DNA of 64,000 bases from Stieleria mannarensis (GTDB lineage: Bacteria > Planctomycetota > Planctomycetia > Pirellulales > Pirellulaceae): contig NZ_JACEHH010000005.1 of the NCBI RefSeq assembly GCF_014154935.1, positions 230,781 through 294,780 on the forward strand. The letters are read 5' to 3'. The position numbers and the translations under genes were made by a program. Below are positions 16,268 to 25,260 of the stretch, piece after piece; position 1 is the stretch's first letter, and each line of letters opens with the position of its first letter. Below the pieces are notes generated by a model. The model was not told the DNA's origin. It did not search any database and saw only the letters and a program-made list of their open reading frames with translations.

Positions 16268-17479
16268 ATGACAAACGTGCTACGAATCGCATTGGTCGAC
16301 CCCAATGATGACACGCGTGATTCACTCAAGTCCATGCTTCTGGGCATGGACACCGTGTGGCTGGAAGCGGATTGTTCACGCTACGAGTTCTTCCCCGACG
16401 TAATCGAGCAAACCGCTCCGGACGTCGGCGTCATCGCGCTGGACAACGACAACGACAAAGCGATTCGGTTGGTCGAACGACTCGCCAGCGACGCGCCGGA
16501 CACGGTGATTCTGGCGGCCAGTGAAAGCACCGACGGTCATTTGATCCTGCAAACGATTCGTGCCGGGGCGCGCGAGTTTCTCACGCTGCCGATGTCCCAC
16601 GAAGATCTCGGCGCGGCACTCAATCGCGTCAGCCAACACAAGTTCGGAAGCAGCGAAGGCGGCGCACGGGGATGTGAAGTCGTCGCCATCGCCGGGGCTA
16701 CCGGCGGCGTCGGAACAACGAGCGCCGCAGTCAATCTGGGCTGTATCTTCGCGGCCGACAACCGCAACAGCGTCGCCCTGCTGGACCTCGACCTGGCCCT
16801 GGGCGATGCCGACGTCTTTCTCGATGCGATCCCCGACTACACGCTCGCCGATGTCGTCCAAAATGTTTCGCGATTGGACATCCAATTGCTGAAACAGTCG
16901 CTGACCAAGCACACCAGCGGGCTGTACCTGTTGCCCCGCCCGGTCGAACTGCATGACACCGTGGGGATCACCGACGAGAGCATGCGCAAGGTCATCGGGC
17001 TGTTGAAAGCCTCGTTCACGCACCTGGTGATCGATCTATCCAAGACCTACAGCGCGGTGGACATGGCCGCGATCGAAGCCGCCTCGAAGGTGCTACTGAT
17101 CACCCAGCTGGATCTTCCCTGCCTGCGTAACGTCGTGCGTTTGATGATGAGCTTCGAAGAGGTCGAGGGGCTGCAAAGCAAGGTCGAAATCGTGGTCAAT
17201 CGCGCCGGCTTGGAATCCGGACAGATCAGCCTGAAGAAGGCCAAGGAAACCCTCGGACGCGATATCTATGCGCTGTTGCCCAACGACTATCGCACGATGG
17301 TCGAAGTCCGAAATAACGGTGTGCCGCTGATCAACCAGGCCCCCAAAGCCGCCATCACCCAAGCGCTCCGTGACCTGGCATCCAAACTCAGCGGCCAGGA
17401 ACTCGCGGCCGAACTCGCCGAGGGCAGCAAGTCGAACGAAAGCAAGTGGAAGATGTTCTGGCCGGGGGCCAAATCCTAG
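16268..17479 (+). CDS. cpaE: CpaE/TadZ-like pilus localisation ATPase
   Basis: A 403-residue protein. Residues 1-125 form an atypical receiver domain (LRIALVDPNDDTRDSLKSML; candidate phospho-acceptor near Asp59). From about 137 comes a MinD/ParA-like domain. Its P-loop reads AIAGATGGVGTTSAAVNLG (142-152): the usual deviant Walker A Lys residues are both replaced, which is known for some TadZ/CpaE proteins and may alter ATPase activity. SVALLDLDLALGDADVFLD and FTHLVIDLSKTYSAVD are the expected partner motifs. It would place the Tad machine at its site in the cell. No cpaF, tadB or tadC follows; the next gene is on the other strand. Confidence 0.92.
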   Translation: MTNVLRIALVDPNDDTRDSLKSMLLGMDTVWLEADCSRYEFFPDVIEQTAPDVGVIALDNDNDKAIRLVERLASDAPDTVILAASESTDGHLILQTIRAGAREFLTLPMSHEDLGAALNRVSQHKFGSSEGGARGCEVVAIAGATGGVGTTSAAVNLGCIFAADNRNSVALLDLDLALGDADVFLDAIPDYTLADVVQNVSRLDIQLLKQSLTKHTSGLYLLPRPVELHDTVGITDESMRKVIGLLKASFTHLVIDLSKTYSAVDMAAIEAASKVLLITQLDLPCLRNVVRLMMSFEEVEGLQSKVEIVVNRAGLESGQISLKKAKETLGRDIYALLPNDYRTMVEVRNNGVPLINQAPKAAITQALRDLASKLSGQELAAELAEGSKSNESKWKMFWPGAKS

Positions 17480-17612
17480 GGCGTTGGTTGGCGGTAGCGG
17501 ACCTCGCCAAGAGTTTCGTCCCCCACCGCTCGCACGAATCCGGGCGCATCGCCGAAAGCCTTGGCGGCTTCCGCTACTTGGGCAACTCCAGAAATCGGCC
17601 TACCAACGCCCC

Positions 17613-19130
17613 CTACGCCTCGGCCTGGTTCTCGACCCAGCGGACAAGGGTTCGCACCATCACGCCGGTCGCGCCGGCGTCGCGATGCGGTTTGGGGCTG
17701 TCGGCGAACGCCGGTCCGGCGATGTCGATGTGAACCCAAGGCACATCGCCGACGAAGTTTTCCAAGAACTTGGCCGCGGTGATCGCGCCGCCCCAACGGC
17801 CTTCACCGATGTTCTTGATGTCCGCGACCTTGCTTTTGACCTTTTCGTCATACAGTTCGAACATCGGCAATTGCCAAACCGGTTCGCCCTCGGCATGGGC
17901 CGCGCCTTCGACCGCATCGCACGCCGATTGATTATTGGTCATCAACCCGGCGACCTCGTTGCCGAGGGCCACCATGCAGGCTCCGGTCAGCGTCGCCAGA
18001 TCGACCATCGCCGTCGGTTGCTGTTGGATGGCCACGTCCAAGGTGTCAGACAACACCACGCGACCTTCGGCGTCGGTGTTCAGAATCTCGATCGTCTTGC
18101 CGCTGCGGGTGACGATCACATCGCCGAGTTTGTAACTGGAACCGCTGACCATGTTCTCGGCCAACCCACACAGTCCGATGACGTTTTTCTTGACGCCCAG
18201 CTTTGCCAGGGCGTGCATGGTCCCGATCACGGTCGCGGCACCACCCATGTCGCATTTCATGTCGACCATCCCGTCACTGGGCTTGATCGACAACCCACCG
18301 CTGTCAAAGGTGACGCCCTTGCCGACGATCGCGATCGGCGGTTCGCCCTCCGCTCCGCCGTTGTGACGCAGGATCACCAGGCGGGGCGGTTTGTCACTGC
18401 CGCCGCCCACCGCCAGGATCGCGCGACAATTCTCTTCTGCCAATCGCGTTTCGTCCCAGACCTCGCACCCCAGACCGACTTCGGTGGCCAAGGCTTCGGC
18501 ACGCTCGGCGAACGAAGCCGGATAGATGACTGAAGCGGGCTCGTTGACCAACCGCCGCGCCAAATTGACGCTGTCGCCGATCACGACGCCGCGGTCGATC
18601 GCCGTCTTGGACGCCCCCGTGATCGCGATCGTCTGTGGCACATAGGTCGACGGTTTGGTGCGATAAATCGATTGCCCCTCCAGTCCGTACAACGCTCCGG
18701 CAACAATCGCATCATGATCGGCAGCGTCGAACCACTCCGGCAACGCGATCACCCAGGTTTCGTGTGGTTTGGAAACCAGCGACCGAACCGCGGTGCTGGT
18801 CGACGTGAACGCGGCTTCACGATCCAGTTTGGATTTCTCGCCCAACCCCATCAACAGCACCAACATCGGACCGTCGCCGCCGGGTCCGGGGATCAACATC
18901 GATTCCCCCGACTCCGATGACAGTTTTCCCTGGTCCTTCAAGCGGCTGATCACACCCCCGGTGGCTTGATCGACTGCGGCAACCGTCGCTGACAGCGGTG
19001 CATCGTCGCACAGGCCGACGATTAAAACGTCGCATGTTTCACCGATCGCGTTCTCGGTGACGACAAAACGGGGGCAAGGCAGTTGTGGCAAGATGGAATT
19101 CGGTTGAGACTGGGACGGGCTTTCCGACAT
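17613..19130 (-). CDS. pepA: Leucyl aminopeptidase (M17 family)
   Basis: A 505-residue cytosolic two-zinc aminopeptidase. The metal and catalytic motifs are complete: IVGKGVTFDSGGLSIKPSDG, DMKCDMGGAATVIG and the family signature NTDAEGRVVLSD. The N-terminal regulatory-like domain is typical in length. The start at 19130 (MSESPSQSQ) is chosen because longer in-frame sequence upstream is not protein-like and runs toward the divergent ubiD gene, which begins 73 bp away; the short gap must hold both promoters. Role: peptide turnover. Confidence 0.95.
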   Translation of the reverse strand: MSESPSQSQPNSILPQLPCPRFVVTENAIGETCDVLIVGLCDDAPLSATVAAVDQATGGVISRLKDQGKLSSESGESMLIPGPGGDGPMLVLLMGLGEKSKLDREAAFTSTSTAVRSLVSKPHETWVIALPEWFDAADHDAIVAGALYGLEGQSIYRTKPSTYVPQTIAITGASKTAIDRGVVIGDSVNLARRLVNEPASVIYPASFAERAEALATEVGLGCEVWDETRLAEENCRAILAVGGGSDKPPRLVILRHNGGAEGEPPIAIVGKGVTFDSGGLSIKPSDGMVDMKCDMGGAATVIGTMHALAKLGVKKNVIGLCGLAENMVSGSSYKLGDVIVTRSGKTIEILNTDAEGRVVLSDTLDVAIQQQPTAMVDLATLTGACMVALGNEVAGLMTNNQSACDAVEGAAHAEGEPVWQLPMFELYDEKVKSKVADIKNIGEGRWGGAITAAKFLENFVGDVPWVHIDIAGPAFADSPKPHRDAGATGVMVRTLVRWVENQAEA

Positions 19131-19203
19131 AAGATGATGACACTGATTGAGACATTGTTGAAAGACGTCTGAAACACTTTTTGATAGTTGTAGTTTATCG
19201 ACG

Positions 19204-21036
19204 ATGATGAAACACCGCAGCACCCGAGACGTCGTCCAGGACCTTCGCGCCGGCGGGAGGCTGCTGGAGGTAACCGACGCGGTCGACCCGAACCTGGAAA
19301 TCGCAGAAATTCAGCGCCGCCTGTATGCCAACGGCGGCCCGGCGGTCCTGTTCACGCACCCCACCGGCTGTCGGTTTCCGATGGTTTCCAACCTGTTCGC
19401 CTCGCTGGATCAGGCCCGTTACCTGTTCCGCGACACTTTGGAATCGGTGCGCCGCCTGATCGAAGTCAAACTGGATCCCTCGGCCGTCCCCAAACGACCG
19501 TTCCGCTACGCCGGCGTCCCGCTGACGGCCGCTCGTATGTTGCCAAAATTCGTCCGCAGCGGCCCGGTCGCGGCGAATCGCTGCACGGTGGCGGAATTGC
19601 CGCAGCTGAAATGCTGGCCCCGCGACGGCGGCGGCTTCGTGACGTTGCCCCAGGTGTTGAGTGAAGACCCGACCGACCCCGCGAACCTGATGAAGCTCAA
19701 TCTGGGGATGTACCGCGTTCAACTGTCCGGCAACGACTACACCGACCAAGAAGTCGGCTTGCATTATCAGATTCACCGAGGGATCGGAGTCCACCACCGT
19801 CAAGCGATCAAGCAAGGCAAACCGCTGCGTGTGGCCGTCACCGTCGGCGGCAGCCCCGCGATGACCCTGGCCGCCGTGATGCCGCTGCCCGAGGGGCTGA
19901 CCGAATTGACGTTTGCCGGTGCCTTGGCCGGCGGCCGCATCGGGTTGCTCCGCGGAAACCACGCGCCGGTGTACCGCGACGCCGACTTTGCCATCGTCGG
20001 AACGATCGATCCCGAAGCGACCAAACGCGAAGGCCCGTTCGGTGACCATTTGGGATACTACAGCTTGGAACACCCCTTTCCGGTCATGAACGTCGAACAT
20101 GTCTGGCATCGCCCCGGGGCAATCTGGCCGTTGACGGTGGTCGGGCGACCACCGCAGGAAGACACGACCTTCGGCCAGTTGATTCATGAATTGACCGACC
20201 CCATCATCCCCACCGTGATCCCGGGGGTCAAAGCGGTCCACGCGGTCGACGCCGCGGGCGTTCACCCCTTGTTGCTTGCGATCGGCAGTGAACGCTACAT
20301 GCCGTACTTGAACGAGCCCGCCCCGCAAGAATTGCTGACCCAGGCCAACGCGATTCTGGGCAACGGCCAATTGTCGCTGGCCAAGTACTTGATGATCGCC
20401 GACGACCGCGACGACGACTTGGACATCCACGACATCGACAACTTCATCCAATTCGTGTTGCAGCGAGTGGACTGGAAACGGGACCTGCATTTCCAGACGC
20501 AAACGACGATCGACACCCTGGATTACACAGGCACGGGATTCAATAAGGGGTCAAAAGTCGTCATCGCCGCGGTCGGTCCGGCCAAACGGATGCTGCCCAC
20601 CGAATTGCCCGGTGATCTGCAATTGCCCGACGGGTTCCACAGTCCACGCGTCGTGCTGCCGGGCGTGTTGGCGATCGGGTGCCAGGCGTTTGAAAGCACG
20701 ACCGGTCGGTCCGACATCGTGCGTTTCTGCGAACACTATCGTCCCGAAGACTCCATCAACGCCTTTCCGCTGATCACCCTCGTCGACGACAGCGAATTCG
20801 TATCTCAGTCGCTCAGCAATTGGCTGTGGACCACGTTCACCCGCAGCAATCCGGCGACGGATCTGACCGGCATCGGTGCCGATACGATCGCCAAACATTT
20901 CGGATGCCGCGGCAGCGTCGTCATCGACGCCCGTTTCAAACCCTGGCAGGCACCGCCGGTGATCGAAGATCCCGAAACGGTCGCCAAAGTCGACGCCCGT
21001 GCCGCCCGCGGCGGCCCCTTGGCAAAGTACCTGTAG
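19204..21036 (+). CDS. UbiD-family (prenylated-FMN) decarboxylase
   Basis: A 610-residue UbiD/menaquinone-biosynthesis type decarboxylase. Landmarks are RDVVQDLRAGGRLLEVTD, NLGMYRVQL, GLHYQIHRGIGVHH, VTVGGSPAMTLAAVMPLPEG, the EGPFGDHLGYYS segment near the prFMN site, and the C-terminal GCRGSVVIDARFKPW. UbiD enzymes need prenyl-FMN made by UbiX and act on aromatic or unsaturated acids; no ubiX is in the window. In many planctomycetes it serves ubiquinone or menaquinone synthesis, which I infer but cannot prove. ATG codons at 19204 and 19207 are both possible. The SDR gene starts 17 nt after its stop. Confidence 0.92.
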   Translation: MMKHRSTRDVVQDLRAGGRLLEVTDAVDPNLEIAEIQRRLYANGGPAVLFTHPTGCRFPMVSNLFASLDQARYLFRDTLESVRRLIEVKLDPSAVPKRPFRYAGVPLTAARMLPKFVRSGPVAANRCTVAELPQLKCWPRDGGGFVTLPQVLSEDPTDPANLMKLNLGMYRVQLSGNDYTDQEVGLHYQIHRGIGVHHRQAIKQGKPLRVAVTVGGSPAMTLAAVMPLPEGLTELTFAGALAGGRIGLLRGNHAPVYRDADFAIVGTIDPEATKREGPFGDHLGYYSLEHPFPVMNVEHVWHRPGAIWPLTVVGRPPQEDTTFGQLIHELTDPIIPTVIPGVKAVHAVDAAGVHPLLLAIGSERYMPYLNEPAPQELLTQANAILGNGQLSLAKYLMIADDRDDDLDIHDIDNFIQFVLQRVDWKRDLHFQTQTTIDTLDYTGTGFNKGSKVVIAAVGPAKRMLPTELPGDLQLPDGFHSPRVVLPGVLAIGCQAFESTTGRSDIVRFCEHYRPEDSINAFPLITLVDDSEFVSQSLSNWLWTTFTRSNPATDLTGIGADTIAKHFGCRGSVVIDARFKPWQAPPVIEDPETVAKVDARAARGGPLAKYL

Positions 21037-21053
21037 AAACCACCAGAAACGCG

Positions 21054-21860
21054 ATGAGCTTTTTAAAAACCGTCTTCGATTGTGACGCCCCGGTCGCGTT
21101 GGTCACCGGCAGCGGTGCCCCGCGTGTCGGCCGCGAGATCGCGATGGAACTCGCCCGGGGTGGCTGTCGCATCGCCTTGCATGCCAACACCAGCGTTGAA
21201 GAGGCGGAACAGGCGGCGAAGCAGTTGTCGAAGGATTACCAGTGCGAATCGATCATCACCCAAGGTTCGCTGGAAAAGGATGACGTGCCGCAGCGTCTGG
21301 TCGACGAAACGGTCGCCGCGTTCGGCCGCTTGGACATCCTGGTCAACAGCGCCGCGATCTGGTCGCCGACGCCGATCGACCAAGTCACGCCGGCGGAGAT
21401 GCGTCGCTACTTTGACATCAACAGCGTCGCGGTTTTTCTGTGTGCCCGAGCCGCCGCGGCGGTGATGGCCGATCAAACCACCGGCGGATCGATCGTCAAC
21501 CTGGGCGATTGGGCGACCGTTCGTCCCTACCTGGATCACGCCGCCTATTTCCCCAGCAAGGGTGCGATCGACGTGATGACCCGCTCGTTGGCCGTCGAGT
21601 TCGCCACACGCAATGCCGCGATTCGCGTCAATTGTGTCAAACCCGGCCCGGTGCTGTTGGCCGATGAAATCCCCGACAGGCAACGATTGAAACTCTGCAC
21701 CAGCACCTTGACCGGCGGCATCGGGACCGCCGGGCATGTCGCCCACGCCGTCCGCTTCCTGTGCGAAAACACGTTCGTCAACGGCGTCTGTTTACCGGTC
21801 GATGGCGGCCGATCGATCTATTCACCCGACGGGCTACAGGTCGGGGAGAACACGGGATAA
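21054..21860 (+). CDS. Pteridine-reductase-like short-chain dehydrogenase
   Basis: A 268-residue SDR. The cofactor motif is VTGSGAPRVGREIA, and NSAAIW is the Asn segment. The usual catalytic Ser is replaced: the sequence reads NLGDWATVRPYLDHAAYFPS, giving Asp152, Tyr165 and Lys169. The spacing of 13 and 4 residues is the Asp-Tyr-Lys arrangement known from pteridine reductases (PTR1, FolM-like). Arg24 in the glycine-rich loop also fits. This points to reduction of a pterin or similar compound by NADPH; that is inference. It follows ubiD by 17 nt, so the two are probably cotranscribed. Confidence 0.87.
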   Translation: MSFLKTVFDCDAPVALVTGSGAPRVGREIAMELARGGCRIALHANTSVEEAEQAAKQLSKDYQCESIITQGSLEKDDVPQRLVDETVAAFGRLDILVNSAAIWSPTPIDQVTPAEMRRYFDINSVAVFLCARAAAAVMADQTTGGSIVNLGDWATVRPYLDHAAYFPSKGAIDVMTRSLAVEFATRNAAIRVNCVKPGPVLLADEIPDRQRLKLCTSTLTGGIGTAGHVAHAVRFLCENTFVNGVCLPVDGGRSIYSPDGLQVGENTG

Positions 21861-21897
21861 AAAAAACACCTGCCCGGAGGTGGTTCCGGACAGGTGT
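21859..21897 (-). terminator. Terminator for the 21955-22281 gene
   Basis: Arms ACACCTGCCCGGA and TCCGGACAGGTGT form a 13-bp stem with one mismatch. On the minus strand the stem is followed by a run of eight T residues. It abuts the stop of the plus-strand SDR gene, so it may affect both transcripts. Confidence 0.85.
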
Positions 21898-21954
21898 ATC
21901 GCTGGCAAGACAATTCGGTTTCGCCGCCGTGCTACTCCAAGAGGACTCCTTTCT

Positions 21955-22281
21955 TTACCTCCCTAAAAAGGTGCGTTTGAACCAAGCATTCTTTTTTCGG
22001 TCAAATGCTTTCAATTTATCGATCACACCGGGCTTGGCGTCCTCCTGGGCGTCGCTCCGGGGTGGCTTCTTAATCGGCTCCATTTCCGCTGGTTCCACCG
22101 CGTCGTGATAAATCGCCCGGCGGATCGGTGGGACAATCGTGACCGCTGGCTGGCTGGCATCCAAAACGGGTGCCGGCACGGAATTGCCGACAAGGATCGA
22201 GTGTCCGAAGTCCCACGGTGCAGCCGACGCGGCACCGGCAACGCCGAGCACGAGAAGGGCGAGAAGGGCTATCTGTTTCAT
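21955..22281 (-). CDS. Small secreted hypothetical protein
   Basis: A 108-residue protein with a clean signal peptide, MKQIALLALLVLGVAGAASA, cleaved before APWDFG. The start is supported by AAAGGAG 8-12 nt upstream of the ATG; an alternative start 48 nt upstream would hide the signal peptide. The mature part is Pro-rich (PAPVLDASQPAVTIVPPIRR) with a basic, aromatic C-terminus (AFDRKKNAWFKRTFLGR). No known domain is recognised. It has its own terminator, so it is expressed as a single gene. Confidence 0.75.
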   Translation of the reverse strand: MKQIALLALLVLGVAGAASAAPWDFGHSILVGNSVPAPVLDASQPAVTIVPPIRRAIYHDAVEPAEMEPIKKPPRSDAQEDAKPGVIDKLKAFDRKKNAWFKRTFLGR

Positions 22282-22522
22282 GGAGTCTAAACTCCTTTTG
22301 ATGAGAAGGTTTCCGAGACACCGAAACATTCCCGCCAGTTAGCCGGACGCAATCAGAAAGCGTCGCGGATGCCGGCCATTCAACCGAGATCGCGGTCCGG
22401 CACGTCCCGTTATGTGGAATCCGGGCGACTTTGCTGGTCAAGGCGTCTGAGAGGCCGGCGAAACGTGATGGGCTGCGAACTGCCGGGACTCCTCGCGTCG
22501 TCCACTACGGCTGCACTGATTG

Positions 22523-22984
22523 TTACGCCTGGTGCCGCGCCAGTTTGGTCAGCAGGCGATCAAACGCGGCGGCGAAGGCTTTCTTGTCTTTCGCACCGTA
22601 AGGTGCCGCTCCGCCGGTCGCCGCACCGGTCCCCCGCAGCTGGTCCAAAAAATCTCGCATCGACAGCCGCGAGGCAATATTGGAGGGGTTGTACTCATCC
22701 CCGCGCGGGTCGATCGCCGCGACCTGCTTGTCGACCAATTGGGCCGCCAAGGGAATATCTGCGGTGATCGCCAAATCGCCGGCTTGGCTGTGGACAACGA
22801 TGTACTGGTCGGCGACGTTGGCCCCCTGGCTGACGACCACCGATCGCACCGTGACCGCCGACTTGGGAATCGCCTGGGCCGTGTTGGCAACCAACACGGT
22901 TTCGATCCCCAATCGATCGGCCGCGCGAAAAACGACCTCCTTCACCTCTCGCGGCGCCGCATCCGCGTCCACCCAAATCTTCAT
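22523..22984 (-). CDS. YaiI/YqxD family protein (DUF188, UPF0178)
   Basis: A 153-residue protein beginning [20 protein letters not shown], the family signature. It continues with [15 protein letters not shown] and the strongly conserved [16 protein letters not shown] block; the C-terminal [10 protein letters not shown] block also matches. The Asp-rich fold resembles PIN nucleases, and a nuclease role has been suggested, but no function is established. The start at 22984 is preferred over an upstream in-frame codon at 23011 because it gives the conserved N-terminus. It is divergent from the gene at 23004, with only 19 bp between the starts. Confidence 0.92.
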   Translation of the reverse strand: MKIWVDADAAPREVKEVVFRAADRLGIETVLVANTAQAIPKSAVTVRSVVVSQGANVADQYIVVHSQAGDLAITADIPLAAQLVDKQVAAIDPRGDEYNPSNIASRLSMRDFLDQLRGTGAATGGAAPYGAKDKKAFAAAFDRLLTKLARHQA

Positions 22985-23003
22985 CCCACACGCTCCCACT
23001 GTG

Positions 23004-23393
23004 ATGCCCACTGATTCATTTCACATCCATCTGTACGGTCCCCGACCAGACACCGACGTTTCCTCCGGCGGGCCGATGCCGCCGATCCCCACCAGTTTCG
23101 AAGCCGCCGGCGAGCGGCTGCAACAGTCGCTGCCGATGGCCTTGCTCGAGCCCGACGGATCGTTCGCTTGGGCCGGCAAGCATCACCAGGTCGTCGGCAT
23201 GATCTACGACGCCGCGATGGAGATCCAATATGTGGAACTGCGGGGCCGTTGCGATGCGTTGAACCTGCGAAAACTGGTCGAAATCCTGGCCGGAACCGCC
23301 GAGATCGACCCGTTCGCGGTGATGGTGCTGCCAGAGCGGCAGTGGAAGAATTTTCAATCCTTTGCAAATTCGCTCGTCGCTTCCGCCCTTTAG
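23004..23393 (+). CDS. Conserved hypothetical protein
   Basis: A 129-residue protein of unknown function, [20 protein letters not shown] onward. The sequence is compact and balanced in composition, with no signal peptide or membrane segment ([16 protein letters not shown], then [20 protein letters not shown] and [10 protein letters not shown]), and it looks like a globular cytosolic alpha/beta protein. The frame is open upstream, but the region there is antisense to the YaiI gene, so this ATG is chosen. The pairing of divergent starts may mean shared control with that gene. Confidence 0.75.
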   Translation: MPTDSFHIHLYGPRPDTDVSSGGPMPPIPTSFEAAGERLQQSLPMALLEPDGSFAWAGKHHQVVGMIYDAAMEIQYVELRGRCDALNLRKLVEILAGTAEIDPFAVMVLPERQWKNFQSFANSLVASAL

Positions 23394-23663
23394 CACGGCA
23401 CCGCTTCCGCTGCTTGAGTGACACAAAATCGGTTTCGAGTCGAAAATCACGGCGAACGGGAACTTTTCCGCGAACTTCCCGTCAAAATCCCGGCTCTGAT
23501 CCACTGATTGGCACGATTAATGCATAAACGCTTTTTCGTCAGATCGCGTTGATCCGGCACAATCGGTTTAAAGCAATCAAATCGTTTTGATTCTCTAAAC
23601 CAAGGAACCAAAACCGCTGATGCGAGTGTAAGCGTTGGCCCTGTTTTTCACGAGGGATTGAAC

Positions 23664-23882
23664 ATGATGACTGCTGTTTGCCACAACGAAGTCTTGGAAT
23701 CAGAATTGACCGCTCAAAATGAGACGACGAGCCAAGAAATCAACTTGTCAGACGCCGAAATCATGCGTCGAGTGCGCGACATTCGTGCGACGTGGTCGCT
23801 TTCTGAGCGTGCCGCGCGGCGTGAGGAAGCCGACCGCCGATTTGAGAATCTGATCGAAACGATCTTCGCCGAGGCGGCTTGA
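23664..23882 (+). CDS. Small hypothetical protein
   Basis: A 72-residue protein starting MMTAVCHNEV. A GAGGG ribosome-binding site lies 8 nt before the ATG. The sequence is charged and helical (SDAEIMRRVRDIRATWSLSE, then RAARREEADRRFENLIETIF) with an Asp/Glu-rich N-terminal half, and resembles small regulatory or DNA-associated proteins, but no family is recognised. It is flanked by about 270 bp of non-coding sequence upstream. Confidence 0.65.
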   Translation: MMTAVCHNEVLESELTAQNETTSQEINLSDAEIMRRVRDIRATWSLSERAARREEADRRFENLIETIFAEAA

Positions 23883-23964
23883 TTGGATGCTTGGAAAGAA
23901 CCTCCGAACCCCTCCCGACGGGTCGGGTTCGGTGTGTGGTTCCGCCCTTGCGACCCCGACCTCG

Positions 23965-24507
23965 CTATTCCAGCGTGTCGCCGCCGAGCGGTTGTTGGTC
24001 GATCGATTGTCCGACCAGAACGCCGTGGTAACGACAGGCTTCTAGAAACGACTCCAGTAACACCAACGCGGCGACGGCATCGAGCTGTTTCTTTTTCTTT
24101 TGGCGACTCATTCGCCCCCCGGAAAGCCGTTCTTTGGCCGCGGCCGTGCTGAACCGTTCGTCGAACAGTCGCACCGGCAATCCGGTTTGGTCGTTTAACC
24201 AACGCGCGAATTCACGGCACTCCTTGCTTTTCTGACTTTCGCCGCCGTCACAATGGATCGGCAATCCCACGACGAAACCGGCGAGGCGTTCCTGCCGCGC
24301 CAGATCGCGGAAATAGTCGGCGTCTTTGGCCTCACCGCGAACCTGGTACACCTCCACGGGACTGGCCAAGATCCGGTCCGGGTCGCAAACTGCGATTCCG
24401 ATCCGTACCGTCCCATAATCAACGCCAGCCAATCGGCCCGATTCGGGGAAGGATGGCGGTGAATGTTCCGAAGCCGCCGGGCTTGAATCGGGGCGATGTT
24501 CTGTCAT
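23965..24507 (-). CDS. ruvX: RuvX/YqgF-type Holliday junction resolvase-like protein
   Basis: A 180-residue RNase H-fold protein. The catalytic Asp is Asp30 in LAGVDYGTVRIGIAVCDPD. ERLAGFVVGLPIHCDGGESQ, LFDERFSTAAAKERL and DAVAALVLLESFLE are the other family blocks. YqgF/RuvX proteins act in processing of the pre-16S rRNA 5' end and are also described as putative resolvases. The N-terminal 25 residues form a Ser/Pro-rich extension not usual in the family. It stands alone, upstream of a palindromic element. Confidence 0.92.
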   Translation of the reverse strand: MTEHRPDSSPAASEHSPPSFPESGRLAGVDYGTVRIGIAVCDPDRILASPVEVYQVRGEAKDADYFRDLARQERLAGFVVGLPIHCDGGESQKSKECREFARWLNDQTGLPVRLFDERFSTAAAKERLSGGRMSRQKKKKQLDAVAALVLLESFLEACRYHGVLVGQSIDQQPLGGDTLE

Positions 24508-24554
24508 CGATCGAATGACCGTCGCCGGTCTTGCTGTAAGGGAGCCCGATGAGT

Positions 24555-24631
24555 GTCGCCGTGTTCTCCGAACTCGGCGAGCGCGAGAAAGCGAAGCTTT
24601 GCCTAGCGCCGACCTCGGAGAGGACGGCGAC
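24555..24631. repeat. Palindromic intergenic element, copy 1
   Basis: Imperfect 25-bp arms GTCGCCGTGTTCTCCGAACT... and their complement flank a 27-nt loop that itself holds AAAGCGAAGCTTT. A second copy with the arms exchanged is at 41178-41254. Both lie in gene-end or intergenic positions. Confidence 0.85.
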
Positions 24632-24687
24632 TGTCCAGCCCGATCGAATCCAACGCCGCGCTAGACCACCAGTGCAGCGTCCCGATT

Positions 24688-25224
24688 TCAACCCACGTTT
24701 TGCGCGGCCCGACTGGCCAAGTGATCTTTGACGGCTTGGACGGGCAACGGGATCCCTCGGATCACTCCATCGACGACCAATTTTTCGCCGACGATGCCTT
24801 GGAAATCTGCCACGATCATTCGCCCACGCCGTGCTTTACTCAATCGGATCATCAAGATCAGCCGATCGCCGGGGACGACGACGTCTCGGAACCGGGCGCT
24901 ATCGACGCCGCCAAAGCCGACCATTTCCGCACCGAGCAGATCGTGCTTTTGGGCAAAAAAACTTGACAGCTGAGCGACCGCTTCGAGCTGGATGACGCCC
25001 GGCATCACGGGCATTCCGGGCATGTGGCCGCGGACCCAAAATTCGTCGTGCCCGACGTCTTTGTACCCGGCGCAGGTCAACGTCTCGACATCCTCGTACA
25101 GGATCCCGGACAGATGCTCCATTTCATGCCGCTGTGGGTTGAGCGCGCGGATCGCATCGAGATCGGCGACCAGCTCGCTGTCGCGGAGCAGAGAAAGATC
25201 AACAATAAAATCGTTTTTTGGCAC
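24688..25224 (-). CDS. fabZ: FabZ-like 3-hydroxyacyl-ACP dehydratase
   Basis: A 178-residue hot-dog-fold protein. The active-site helix reads RGHMPGMPVMPGVIQLEA, with His67 and Glu81 spaced 14 residues apart as the catalytic pair of FabZ. FARFRDVVVPGD-like and FFAQKHDLLGAEMVGFGG segments agree. It is about 30 residues longer than typical FabZ at the N-terminus (LLRDSELVADLDAIRALNPQ), a form common in planctomycetes. Role: dehydration step in fatty-acid or related acyl chain elongation. A tiny basic-protein gene lies 36 nt upstream on the same strand. Confidence 0.88.
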   Translation of the reverse strand: MPKNDFIVDLSLLRDSELVADLDAIRALNPQRHEMEHLSGILYEDVETLTCAGYKDVGHDEFWVRGHMPGMPVMPGVIQLEAVAQLSSFFAQKHDLLGAEMVGFGGVDSARFRDVVVPGDRLILMIRLSKARRGRMIVADFQGIVGEKLVVDGVIRGIPLPVQAVKDHLASRAAQNVG

Positions 25225-25260
25225 AGCAATCGCCTCGGAGTTTCAGAGTCCCGAGCAATC

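Noticed and set aside
19195..20502. A 435-codon frame antisense to the UbiD gene
   Set aside because: Same reason: shadow of the UbiD frame, with typical shadow composition and no homology.
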